This document shows, piece by piece, positions 12,745 through 20,900 of a DNA stretch of 52,569 nucleotides (the stretch's first letter is position 1; every line of letters begins with the position of its first letter). Source of the stretch: a virus; the IMG/VR virus record IMGVR_UViG_3300031787_000171, positions 1-52,569 of that record. One strand, given 5' to 3'. Both the position numbers and the translations under genes were made by a program. The notes below the pieces were generated by a model that was not told the origin of the DNA, made no database searches, and saw nothing but the letters and a program-made list of their open reading frames with translations.

Positions 12745-12975
12745 TTACCACATAAGATTATGTTTTCTAGCCTCATTAGTAAAGCCTTCGGCATCCAAAT
12801 ATTCTTTAAGACCAAACAAATCAGATTCCGTCATTTTTTGTTTTGTTTTTACTCGAATATCAAATTCACATTCACTAATACTTTTCATCTGAATGTGACA
12901 ATCGATTCCTTTATATGTTAATTTAATTCTGTATGGACCTTGGGGGTTTGTTACTGGTTTATTTAGTTCTTCCAT
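12745..12975 (-). CDS. Hypothetical 76-aa protein with SD site
   Basis: Not recognised. The start at 12975 is decided by AAGGAG at 12990-12985, 9 bases upstream (MEELNKPVTNPQGPYRIKL). A longer open frame to 13044 overlaps the upstream gene in another frame and should not be used. The product looks like a small alpha/beta domain: YRIKLTYKGIDCHIQMKSI, CEFDIRVKTKQ, then a helix SDLFGLKEYLDAEGF. It starts inside the 3' end of the 58-aa membrane protein (17-base overlap), so translation is coupled. Confidence 0.65.
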   Translation of the reverse strand: MEELNKPVTNPQGPYRIKLTYKGIDCHIQMKSISECEFDIRVKTKQKMTESDLFGLKEYLDAEGFTNEARKHNLMW

Positions 12976-13135
12976 CTTGGGGTTCTCCTTGAATGTCGTA
13001 GTCTGGAATAGGCGCAAAATATTCTGAAGCCATTTTCTCCACATTTTTTAATTTGTTTTCTAAAGAAATAATTGTAACAGAATTCAAAGCACTTACAAGT
13101 ATCAATATGATCAATAGTTTTTCAGTAATGTTCAT
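12959..13135 (-). CDS. 58-aa single-TM microprotein
   Basis: The frame reads MNITEKLLIILILVSALNS, continues with a short coiled region (SLENKLKNVEKMAS) and a hydrophilic tail ending PQDGRTK. The start overlaps the stop of the Cys-rich gene by ATGA (13132-13135), and its 3' end carries the SD site for the 76-aa gene. The N-terminal helix is a signal anchor or uncleaved signal. It is too short for most gene finders, but position, coupling and composition support it. Function is unknown; a spanin-like or membrane-adaptor role is only a guess. Confidence 0.65.
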   Translation of the reverse strand: MNITEKLLIILILVSALNSVTIISLENKLKNVEKMASEYFAPIPDYDIQGEPQDGRTK

Positions 13136-13707
13136 TTATTTTTATATTGTTTGGAAAACTTTTTGATGGGACAAGCACACCATTTGTTTATACTACAATA
13201 GTCGCAAGTCTTATCATTGTCAAGATAAATGTCAGGGCGCATACATGCAAATCGTGTGTGTTCCTCACAAGCTGCTTTGTCTTTTCTAAGGTCAATAACT
13301 TGTCTTTCTTTGTGTAAATCTATCTTTGGTAGATTGCGACGAATTTCTTCTGCTCTGGCTTCCATTTCTTCCCTAGTAAGAACTTTTACTTTCTTTTCTT
13401 TTGGTTGAACTTCCCTACAATCTTTGCAATAGGTTTCATTCAAAACACGCATGGCATCACCATCACATCGTTCAAAGGCTTTCTTCCAACCTAGTCCTTT
13501 CATCGAAGCAAATCCCATGTGACATTTACAACAAAGAATTTGTTTGTATGGAAATTTATTATGTTGTTTATAATATTCCATCCAACCCTTTAAATCCTCA
13601 AACTGATCTACAGGATATTTCTTTTCAACATGAACTGGTTGTTCATATTTGTATGATTTAACCTTGGTGCGTTTGACGGGTGTTTTGCGTTTTTTCCTTT
13701 TAGGCAT
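13132..13707 (-). CDS. Basic protein with two Cys clusters (zinc-binding type)
   Basis: The 191-residue protein begins with a Lys/Arg-rich tail (MPKRKKRKTPVKRTKVKS). Cluster 1 has C59/C60, C62, C81 and the pair C94-x2-C97. Cluster 2 has C147, C155, C168-x2-C171, C177 and C179. These spacings suit zinc ribbons or treble-clef knuckles. A charged helix (EEMEARAEEIRRNL) separates them. With its basic N-terminus a nucleic-acid-binding role is reasonable (inference). It heads the four-gene operon behind a consensus late promoter. Confidence 0.7.
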   Translation of the reverse strand: MPKRKKRKTPVKRTKVKSYKYEQPVHVEKKYPVDQFEDLKGWMEYYKQHNKFPYKQILCCKCHMGFASMKGLGWKKAFERCDGDAMRVLNETYCKDCREVQPKEKKVKVLTREEMEARAEEIRRNLPKIDLHKERQVIDLRKDKAACEEHTRFACMRPDIYLDNDKTCDYCSINKWCACPIKKFSKQYKNK

Positions 13708-13718
13708 GTTTGTTAGTT

Positions 13719-13726
13719 TATTTATA
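13719..13726 (-). promoter_or_regulatory. Consensus late promoter TATAAATA for the Cys-rich operon
   Basis: The perfect octamer on the minus strand ends 12 bases before the ATG at 13707. Confidence 0.65.
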
Positions 13727-13777
13727 CCAAAGAAATTGTCAATAGTTTTTTAATTTCTTTGACATTCATTTGTTTAT

Positions 13778-14866
13778 ATGGATAATTGGTATATGCAAAT
13801 TTTTACCGAATCAGAATGGTCTGATATACTTTTAAAGTATCCAAAACCGTCTGATGAAATAAAAGAAATCATTTGGAATAAAACAAGAAATTGTTCTATG
13901 CCTATGGTAAACATTTCTGAAGAAGATTGCAAGAAAGATTTTGAAAAACTAAAAGAATTAAACACAAAAATCTTAATTAAAGAATCAAGTCTTTTTTCTC
14001 GATATGAATACAAATGGGATTTAGGAACCAAGTATATAGACTCATGTAATGTTGGGAATAAATCATCAAATTATTTTCATCAAGAATTAAGATATCATTG
14101 CGATTGTATTAATTCACCATCACCTTATCGAAATTGGACACAAAGAAAATTCTTTTATACTCTTTGCAATGCTTTGTGGGGATTAAAAGTAAAAGAAGTT
14201 AATACAGACATTCTAAGAAGTTGTATAGCTATGAGAAAGTATATAGCTTCACAATTTCGTCCATCTGCTGCAAAAGCAATATATGAAATATTCAATTCAG
14301 AAAATGTATTAGATTTTAGTTCTGGTTGGGGTGATAGACTTTCAGGTGCGATGGCAACTGAAAATATCAAAAGTTATACTGGTATAGATCCGAATCAAAA
14401 TTTGGTTGAAGGATATAACCAACAAATAAAAACATTCAATCAAAACAAAGAAATTAAAATGATTGTTGGTGCTGCGGAAGAAACTGTAGAAAAATTAGAA
14501 AGTAACTATGATACTATTTTTACAAGTCCACCATACTTTATTGTCGAAAGGTACACACAAGAAGAAAATCAAAGTTGGAAAAGATACAAAAAAATTGATG
14601 TGTGGCTCGAAAAGTTTTTATTTAAAACTTTAAATGATTGTTGGAATAAATTAAAACCTAACGGTATACTGGCAATCAATATTAGTGATGTGTATTGTAA
14701 TCATACCATCAATCGTATATGCGATCCTATGAATGATTTTATATCTAGTCTCCCAAATTCAAGCAAAGAAGAAAATTTAAACTATAGGATGGCTAAAAGA
14801 ATTAATAGCAAATCTCACAAAGAAGGAATATTTGTTGAGCCTTTGTGGGTATGGCGCAAAAACTAA
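13778..14866 (+). CDS. SPPY-type class I DNA methyltransferase-like protein
   Basis: The C-terminal half has the class I methyltransferase motifs in order. A motif-I loop LDFSSGWGDRLSGA starts at about residue 178, with a following acidic Asp in YTGIDPN, and motif IV is TSPPYF at about 248. Beta-strand GILAINISDVY follows at about 295. SPPY is typical of amino-methyltransferases that act on N4-cytosine or N6-adenine. The first 150 residues, with several Cys and Trp, are not recognised and may recognise the target or substitute for it. No restriction endonuclease is next to it, so protection of phage DNA is the likely use. No late octamer precedes it, so it may be expressed at a different time. 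Confidence 0.75.
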   Translation: MDNWYMQIFTESEWSDILLKYPKPSDEIKEIIWNKTRNCSMPMVNISEEDCKKDFEKLKELNTKILIKESSLFSRYEYKWDLGTKYIDSCNVGNKSSNYFHQELRYHCDCINSPSPYRNWTQRKFFYTLCNALWGLKVKEVNTDILRSCIAMRKYIASQFRPSAAKAIYEIFNSENVLDFSSGWGDRLSGAMATENIKSYTGIDPNQNLVEGYNQQIKTFNQNKEIKMIVGAAEETVEKLESNYDTIFTSPPYFIVERYTQEENQSWKRYKKIDVWLEKFLFKTLNDCWNKLKPNGILAINISDVYCNHTINRICDPMNDFISSLPNSSKEENLNYRMAKRINSKSHKEGIFVEPLWVWRKN

Positions 14867-15063
14867 CCTACCATTCTTTTAAGTTTAAATTCAACGGAAG
14901 CATAAGAATCATTTTTAGTTAAGATATTATGCTCTAAAACAATAAACCCGTTATGATTAAACAAATCTATGTTTTTTTGAATTTGAGTATTAACAAATTT
15001 TTCTCTTCTAGAAAAATCAAAGATTGGTTTATCGAAAGAAATTTTAACGATTTGTGAATGCAT
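14863..15063 (-). CDS. Hypothetical 66-aa protein
   Basis: Not recognised. The small basic alpha/beta protein reads IVKISFDKPIFDFSRREKF, a helix, then FIVLEHNILTKN and SVEFKLKRMVG. Its stop overlaps the methyltransferase stop within CTAA. Upstream, AATAAATT ends 6 bases before the ATG and may be a late promoter with one change in the last base. Confidence 0.55.
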   Translation of the reverse strand: MHSQIVKISFDKPIFDFSRREKFVNTQIQKNIDLFNHNGFIVLEHNILTKNDSYASVEFKLKRMVG

Positions 15064-15068
15064 ATTTT

Positions 15069-15076
15069 AATTTATT
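15069..15076 (-). promoter_or_regulatory. Variant late promoter octamer (AATAAATT)
   Basis: One mismatch from NNTAAATA, at the usual distance (6 bases) from the ATG at 15063. Confidence 0.35.
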
Positions 15077-15096
15077 ATAGTGAAGTTAAAAATCAA

Positions 15097-15663
15097 CTAT
15101 TTTTGTGAATTAACGTAAGCTTTATAACTTGACCAATTTGGAAACTTGGTACTTTTACCAACGACCATTGTCTTAAACTGTTGACGAACTGGTCTTTGTG
15201 TTCGCGGATCTGTTTCTGTTAAAACAAAATCTTTCTTTTTTTGAGGACCGCTTTCGTTACGTAGAATAATTTCATCTTTTTCTATTCGCCAATCAGGGTT
15301 ATTTTCTGTTTTAACAAATGAATATGGTGATGTTTTGCGGTCAGGCTTCATCAATGTAACTTGGAATTGTCCTTCTAAAAATTCTACATTTTCTTTTTTA
15401 TATGGAGCAGTAGCAACTTTTGTATCAATATGTGCGGTAACTTCTGGGTTTTGTTGATAAATGGCAATGTCACCAGGTTTTGGTTGATTGTTTACACCAT
15501 ATGATTGACCTTCTTTTTTTCCTTTTTCTGTTTGATAGTTTTTAATAGTTTGTCCCAAGAATGATGGATCTTCAGCGGCTTTTAAAAACGAACCAGCAGC
15601 AGATGCCGTTCCTTTTACTAAACTACCCAAAAATTCATTAATAACAGTATCAAATTTGTGCAT
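15097..15663 (-). CDS. Hypothetical 188-aa basic protein with leader
   Basis: Not recognised. The N-terminus MHKFDTVINEFLGSLV has Asp5 and Glu10 in an I-N-E site, matching the leader pattern. It continues with a small-residue helix (KGTASAAGSFLKAAED). The rest is Lys-rich and beta-like (FQVTLMKPDRKTSPYSFVKT, DEIILRNESG). A basic, possibly processed internal head protein is the best guess. Its late promoter octamer contains the stop codon of the upstream gene. Confidence 0.65.
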   Translation of the reverse strand: MHKFDTVINEFLGSLVKGTASAAGSFLKAAEDPSFLGQTIKNYQTEKGKKEGQSYGVNNQPKPGDIAIYQQNPEVTAHIDTKVATAPYKKENVEFLEGQFQVTLMKPDRKTSPYSFVKTENNPDWRIEKDEIILRNESGPQKKKDFVLTETDPRTQRPVRQQFKTMVVGKSTKFPNWSSYKAYVNSQK

Positions 15664-15669
15664 TATTAA

Positions 15670-15677
15670 TATTTAGT
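15670..15677 (-). promoter_or_regulatory. Late promoter octamer embedding an upstream stop codon
   Basis: ACTAAATA on the minus strand ends 7 bases before the ATG at 15663. Its internal TAA (15675-15673) is the stop codon of the 251-aa gene. Confidence 0.6.
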
Positions 15678-16428
15678 CTTTTTTGCTATGTAAAAAAGCA
15701 AATGGACACTTTGGTTTTTCAATTTCTCCTTCTAAAAATTCTTTGGGTGTTCTGAAGAATTTTTTGTATCTATCAAAAAATACTGTTCTGGCTTTCAACC
15801 AAAGTTTTTGATATCTTCCATCATCATAAGAATAAGTTGAAATGAATTTTTCTCTTTTAAATGGAATAACTTGAATAAATGGAGTTCCTTTTGGTATGAG
15901 TCCTTCAAAATCGTTTTTCAAAAAAAATGGAAAATTAACAGGATATGGGAATTTATCAGTATCAACCAATCCAGTTAAAGATTGAAATGGTAGTTCATCA
16001 AAATGAATTGGGTGAGTATATAAACAAGACCAATTTTTGGGTGTTTTTATAATCCAAGGATTAAGCCATTTAAATGCAACTTCTGTTTCATATCCTTTTG
16101 GAACTGGGTATTCTTCAAATTGCCAATTCTGATGAGTTCCAATTAATTCAATCTGGTCACTCGACCACTTTATATGTAGTTGAGGTTTTCTTTCAACGTA
16201 CACATCACAAGGTAATGGAATAAAATATCCTGCTGTCCTAGCATCATTAAACGGCATACACTTTTTAACGGTAGTTAAAGGATCTCCCATTTCATCTACT
16301 TTAATATCAGATGGATGGAATGATCCCATTTTTTTTAACCATTCTGGTGTAATTTTTTTAGCTACAAATGGTTTTTCTAAAAATTCCAATAATTCTTTTT
16401 TTTGGGCTAAAAATTTAATATTAATCAT
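15673..16428 (-). CDS. DUF6065-like protein, 251 aa
   Basis: The motif order MPFNDARTAGYFIPLPCDV (about 59-77), then WIIKTPKNWSCLYTHPIH, LTGLVDTDKFPYPVNFPF and IPKGTPFIQVIPFKRE is one I associate with phage proteins catalogued as DUF6065, from memory and unverified. No catalytic function is known to me. The fold looks beta-rich with many aromatic and Pro residues, and it ends with a helix that may pack on itself. There is no leader-type Glu10. It faces the structural genes at 16477 across a 48-base divergent spacer. No exact late octamer is seen on its own side. Confidence 0.6.
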   Translation of the reverse strand: MINIKFLAQKKELLEFLEKPFVAKKITPEWLKKMGSFHPSDIKVDEMGDPLTTVKKCMPFNDARTAGYFIPLPCDVYVERKPQLHIKWSSDQIELIGTHQNWQFEEYPVPKGYETEVAFKWLNPWIIKTPKNWSCLYTHPIHFDELPFQSLTGLVDTDKFPYPVNFPFFLKNDFEGLIPKGTPFIQVIPFKREKFISTYSYDDGRYQKLWLKARTVFFDRYKKFFRTPKEFLEGEIEKPKCPFAFLHSKKD

Positions 16429-16461
16429 TTAAGCATAATACATGAAAAAAAGCGCAAATCA

Positions 16462-16469
16462 AATAAATA
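16462..16469 (+). promoter_or_regulatory. Late promoter octamer for the 81-aa gene
   Basis: AATAAATA ends 8 bases before the ATG at 16477. Confidence 0.6.
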
Positions 16470-16476
16470 TTATAAG

Positions 16477-16722
16477 ATGAATTCAAATATTAGGTTTCTT
16501 TACACATATATGGCTGGATTAAACACTAAAAATGGGTTTTTTCCAGTATATAATGGTGAAATACAATCATGCCAAAGAGATTTACAGGTGGTTGATGAAA
16601 GATTAAGAGACTTAACAAGAGAAACTCCAAGACTTAAGTTATATACCCCAGAAAGTGATTCCTTCAATTTAGAAACAATTTTAGCAAATCTTGATAGTGG
16701 CGATGCTGAAATTTTACTTTAA
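16477..16722 (+). CDS. Hypothetical 81-aa protein at the head of the plus-strand structural block
   Basis: Not recognised. It begins MNSNIRFLYTYMAGLNTKNG, has a charged helix (CQRDLQVVDERLRDLTRETP), and ends in an acidic segment (ILANLDSGDAEILL). Its position before the fibre-like gene suggests a tail-associated or assembly function (inference). A late promoter sits in front of it and another directly follows its stop. Confidence 0.6.
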   Translation: MNSNIRFLYTYMAGLNTKNGFFPVYNGEIQSCQRDLQVVDERLRDLTRETPRLKLYTPESDSFNLETILANLDSGDAEILL

Positions 16723-16724
16723 AG

Positions 16725-16732
16725 TATAAATA
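16725..16732 (+). promoter_or_regulatory. Consensus late promoter TATAAATA for the fibre-like gene
   Basis: The perfect octamer begins 3 bases after the 81-aa stop and ends 7 bases before the ATG at 16739. Confidence 0.65.
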
Positions 16733-16738
16733 TAAAAT

Positions 16739-17629
16739 ATGGCAGGTGTTAGAATACCCGAATTAATAGAATTACCCACAGTTGAACCAAGTGATCATTT
16801 TGTGGTAGTAAGAAACAATAGAACCCGAAAAGTTGCTGGTAATGCTTTTTATCAAGCAATGTCGGGTGTAAAAAGTGCATTTAATTTAGGAGCAGGTGAA
16901 CAAATTTTTAAAGGGACCATCAATGCGGTCGATGGTACACAAGGAACCAGCTTACAATTCAATACATTGAGTGCTGGTGGTGGTTTAGAATCATTTGAAG
17001 AAGCAAGCAATTTAAATATTGTTGTAAAAAATCAAGGTATAAACAATCTAATGTTGGCTGATGGTTCTGTTGATGCTTTTAAAATAGCTAATGAAAGTAT
17101 TGCTCCTTTTAATATGGGGTATAATGGAGCAATTTTAAATCAAAACGTAACTCAAGCTAATTTTTTAGCTTACACTAATAACACCAATTGGGTATACACT
17201 GGATTTTCGGTTCCAATCCAAGCACAAAAAACAGGAAGTGTTTTTAACGTAAAAGCAAATTTTATGTTGGGTTCTTATTCTAGTTGGCCTTATGTAACAA
17301 TAATGCGTAGAATTAATGGTGTTGGTAGTACCTATTTACATTCACAATTTAACACATCTCCACCATATGTAAATTTTTTAGCAACCCATCAAGCAGATTA
17401 TTCTTGGGGATATACTGGTAATATGATCAATATTGATGTATGGGATCAAAACATATCAGCAAATGCTGGTGATAACATTGAATATTTTCTTTATTTTTCA
17501 AATGGTAGCGGTGGTGGTGCATACACATATATAGGATTGTCTTATTACTGGGCTGCTTACATTTATAGCCCATCAAATCCATATGTTATGACACCAACAA
17601 TAATGTCTGCTACAGAAGTATTGGCATAA
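16739..17629 (+). CDS. Tail fibre-like structural protein, 296 aa
   Basis: The N-terminus (RIPELIELPTV...DHFVVV...TRKV) has the same layout as that of the 1973-aa RCC1 fibre (RTKLITELPIG...EEILPM...TRKV). This is common in phage fibres at the point of attachment to the baseplate. The middle resembles shaft sequence (ADGSVDAFKIANESIAPF). The C-terminal 150 residues are Tyr/Trp/Gly-rich beta sandwich-like sequence (SSWPYVTIMRRINGVGS, YIGLSYYWAAYIYSPS), as expected for a receptor-binding head. A small chaperone-like gene follows by 3 bases. I call it a secondary, short fibre. Confidence 0.7.
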   Translation: MAGVRIPELIELPTVEPSDHFVVVRNNRTRKVAGNAFYQAMSGVKSAFNLGAGEQIFKGTINAVDGTQGTSLQFNTLSAGGGLESFEEASNLNIVVKNQGINNLMLADGSVDAFKIANESIAPFNMGYNGAILNQNVTQANFLAYTNNTNWVYTGFSVPIQAQKTGSVFNVKANFMLGSYSSWPYVTIMRRINGVGSTYLHSQFNTSPPYVNFLATHQADYSWGYTGNMINIDVWDQNISANAGDNIEYFLYFSNGSGGGAYTYIGLSYYWAAYIYSPSNPYVMTPTIMSATEVLA

Positions 17630-17632
17630 TTT

Positions 17633-17941
17633 ATGAATATAGCACTAGCACAAGCAATACAAGAATTGGTTCCAAACGCAATTGTCAATGTTATTAATGA
17701 TAAAATCGAATGGATTGAACCAACGGTTGCCCCAGTAACAAAAGAACAATTAGAATTAAAAGCAAAAGAAATACAAGAAAGAAACATGTATAAATTTCGT
17801 CGTATGAAAGATTATCCAGCTATATCTGATCAATTAGATATGATTTGGCATACGATTAATTCAGGAGGAACTTTGGATCAAAACTCTGATTTTTATAAAT
17901 CTATAAAACAAGTCAAAGATAATAATCCAAAGACAACATAA
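17633..17941 (+). CDS. Tail-fibre chaperone-like protein, 102 aa
   Basis: The C-terminal half carries MKDYPAISDQLDMIWHTINSG, then YKSIKQVKDNNPK. The YPxxxDQLDxxWH and IKxVKxxxPK signature is frequent in small proteins encoded next to phage tail fibres, often annotated as fibre assembly chaperones. The N-terminal half (ALAQAIQELVPNAIVNVIND) is an alpha/beta start. It follows the fibre-like gene by 3 bases and should be cotranslated with it, which supports a role in folding or attaching that fibre. Confidence 0.65.
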   Translation: MNIALAQAIQELVPNAIVNVINDKIEWIEPTVAPVTKEQLELKAKEIQERNMYKFRRMKDYPAISDQLDMIWHTINSGGTLDQNSDFYKSIKQVKDNNPKTT

Positions 17942-17965
17942 ACCATAGTATATAAGTATTTTTTC

Positions 17966-17973
17966 AGTAAATA
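17966..17973 (+). promoter_or_regulatory. Late promoter octamer for the VWA protein
   Basis: AGTAAATA ends 9 bases before the ATG at 17982. Confidence 0.6.
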
Positions 17974-17981
17974 TTTAAACT

Positions 17982-20900
17982 ATGGCAGTTTCTTTTGATA
18001 CTAATATACCTTTACCTTATAAGGAATGGGTAGCTAATCAGGATACTTTAAATTCTGCTATAGCTAGACAAAAATATAATGAATATCTAATTAGTTGGTA
18101 TGCTACCAAAGGATTAGAAAAAAATGAATTTAAAGATTCTTTAAAACAAAATTATATTCAACTCGTAAAGGACTTAAGTTTTCTTTTTGGTCAAAAAGAA
18201 AAGGATCAATTTTTAGCAGATATTGACTACAAAAACGAAGAAGAATTAATTTTTGCTATTCCGTTTTTTGCCAAAAAATTAAAAGAAATATCAATAGTAT
18301 TATCCCGAAAAAGAGAAGCCGTTAAAGAAGCAAAACTTAGATATAATTTGGTCGGTTCTAACAATGCTTTAGAAAAACTTTTATATGAATATATACTAAG
18401 AGGGTTCACAAACACTGAAGGGTCAATTACACAAGTTCCTGCATCTCCAATTTTAAATTTATTTCCTGATTTATCAGCAGTAAAAGATAATTTTTTTATT
18501 GAAGTTGAAGAATTACATGACGCAAACACATATTTTGACTCTGATCCAAGTGTTGGTATTGATGAATATGTTAATATTGAAAGTCTTGTTAACACTACAC
18601 CATTTGAAGGGTTTTCTTCTGATGAGATAAGAGGTATTCTTTCGACAAGATTTTTACCAAAAATATCAGAAAATCCTCTTTCGCGTTTATTCGCAGAATA
18701 TGTAACAAATCAAATTCGAGAAGATGATGGGGAATTGGAACCAGAACTTCCTTTCAGATTAGCGAATTATAACTTTCCTGAAAATAATATTCCAACAGAT
18801 ACCACATCGTTATCTTCTTTGTCAGCATTAATTTACAATCAAATTGAAGCTTCTCAAAAATATTTGGGTGAAAATGTTTATGGTTTGACTGCCGTAAGAT
18901 TAAAAGATGTTTATCAACCTGATGAAAAATTAACCATAGATTTACAAGAAGGAAACAGTTGGTTTTTATGGCCTAGTGGAACAAAAAATTTAGATAACTT
19001 ACAGTTTGTTAATACTTTTGAACCAATACCTTTGAATAAAGCTAACTTTTTAGATTCAGGTGCCACCGCAGGTTCTGGTTTTGATGTTTCAGATTTAATT
19101 TTTACAGAAAAAAATGGTGTGATTGAAGGTGCTTGGTTTAATGGGGAAAAAATAATTCAAGTCGATGATTCGATGAATGTTAGAATCGAAAGACAAACGC
19201 AAAAAACTTTTATTTTTCCGTTTCCTGGTTTTAATCTATCATCAAAAGGTAATAACTTTTTAGGATATAATGTTCGTGATGACATATTTGATAAGTTTAA
19301 CCTTCTTGATTCAAATGTTAAAAAAGAATTGTTACAATTTTATTATACAACAAAACTTCCTCTTTGTTCTGTTGAGCCAATTTATTTAAACCAAACAAAT
19401 TTACCAGATAATGGAGCATATGCTGGAGTGTTTTCAAATCAGGCCGATACCATTACAAAATATCAAAAACAAACCGAACCATTGGCAGTTTATGATGAGG
19501 TAAATCGAACACCAATTGAAGAAGCATTTTTATATAAATTTGAAAATACAGATTTGCCAATTACATCTGGTATAAATAATATTCTTTGGCCTGTTTTAAT
19601 AACAAACAAATTACCTGATCTTCCAATCACAATTCAAAAAGATACTGCTTTACCGATTCTGTTGTCTGAAGTAAACGTACCTAAAACCATGCAAGGAGCA
19701 GTTGCAGGAAGATCTTTTGAAGAATCGGATATAATTTATAAATTAAGCAATAAATCATCAGAACCAATTGAAGCTGCTTGGCTTGGTACACAGGGACTAG
19801 ATGTGATGGATTACTATACTGGTAGCACACAAGTTTATTTTGCATCAGCAGAAAAATGTGCAGAATATGTTGATGGTCCGGTACAGTTCGGTTTATTCAC
19901 CAAAATTAATCCATCGGAAAAAGTATCTTTTGTTTGGGGAGATAGAGACACGCCATTAGATGAAGTAATAAAATTTATAGAACATGCTGATTACTGTCCA
20001 TATGGAAAAAAATCACACAATTATTATGGAGATCAAGATTATTTAAACACAACCCCAATTTTCACAAAAGATTATTGGAAAGAATGTAATTGTAAATCGG
20101 TTATATTTTCGCCAATAGGACATATTGGAGATCGTTTTACGGATTATAATGCAATTACAGATTTTATTTTCGCGGATCCTGAAGGTGTCGGTGTTGATTT
20201 TGCAATAAACACTTGGAAAGATTCAAGAAATTTGGATTATTCTCAAAGTCCTCAATTTGCTTTTTATCAATTAAATCAAAATAATCCAGATGGATTAAGT
20301 TTAAACGATAACCCTATTGGGTGGGGAAGAGGAAAATGGAAGAATCCCACGAATACACCGTTTATATTAAAAACAGGAAGAAGATACACCTATAGTAGAA
20401 GTTCATTTAGAAAAAACAAAACGGATGTTTCTCAATCTCCTTATTTAATTGTAAAATATCCATACAAAAAAGTTTTAGGTTACATATATTCTAATCAACC
20501 AATAGATTTGGTAGTCTTAGTAGATCAAAGTAAATCACAATTATTGGATTTACCAACAGTGAAAGAAATATTAGTAGGACTAATTCAAAACTTTTTAGGA
20601 AAAAATAAATTAGACATACAAATATCATTCATAACTTTTGGAACAACTGCTTCTGTTTTAACTTATCTATCAAAAGATCAAGCAATGATGGATCTTTATT
20701 TATCATCGGTTAGTGTATCAGAAGACCCACAAGAACAATTTACAAACGTTTATGATGCTTTACAATTAGCACAATTTATTTTAAATTACCCATCATCAGA
20801 AACAGAGTTTTTAAATGTTAGAAATCTTTGTTCAAAATTAAATTACACTATTGCCAATCCTGTATTACAACCACAAGCCTTTAATATTCCAAATCCTAAA

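Noticed and set aside
12976-13044. N-terminal extension of the 76-aa gene to 13044
   Set aside because: It overlaps the 58-aa membrane protein in another frame, and the SD site at 12985-12990 points to the start at 12975.
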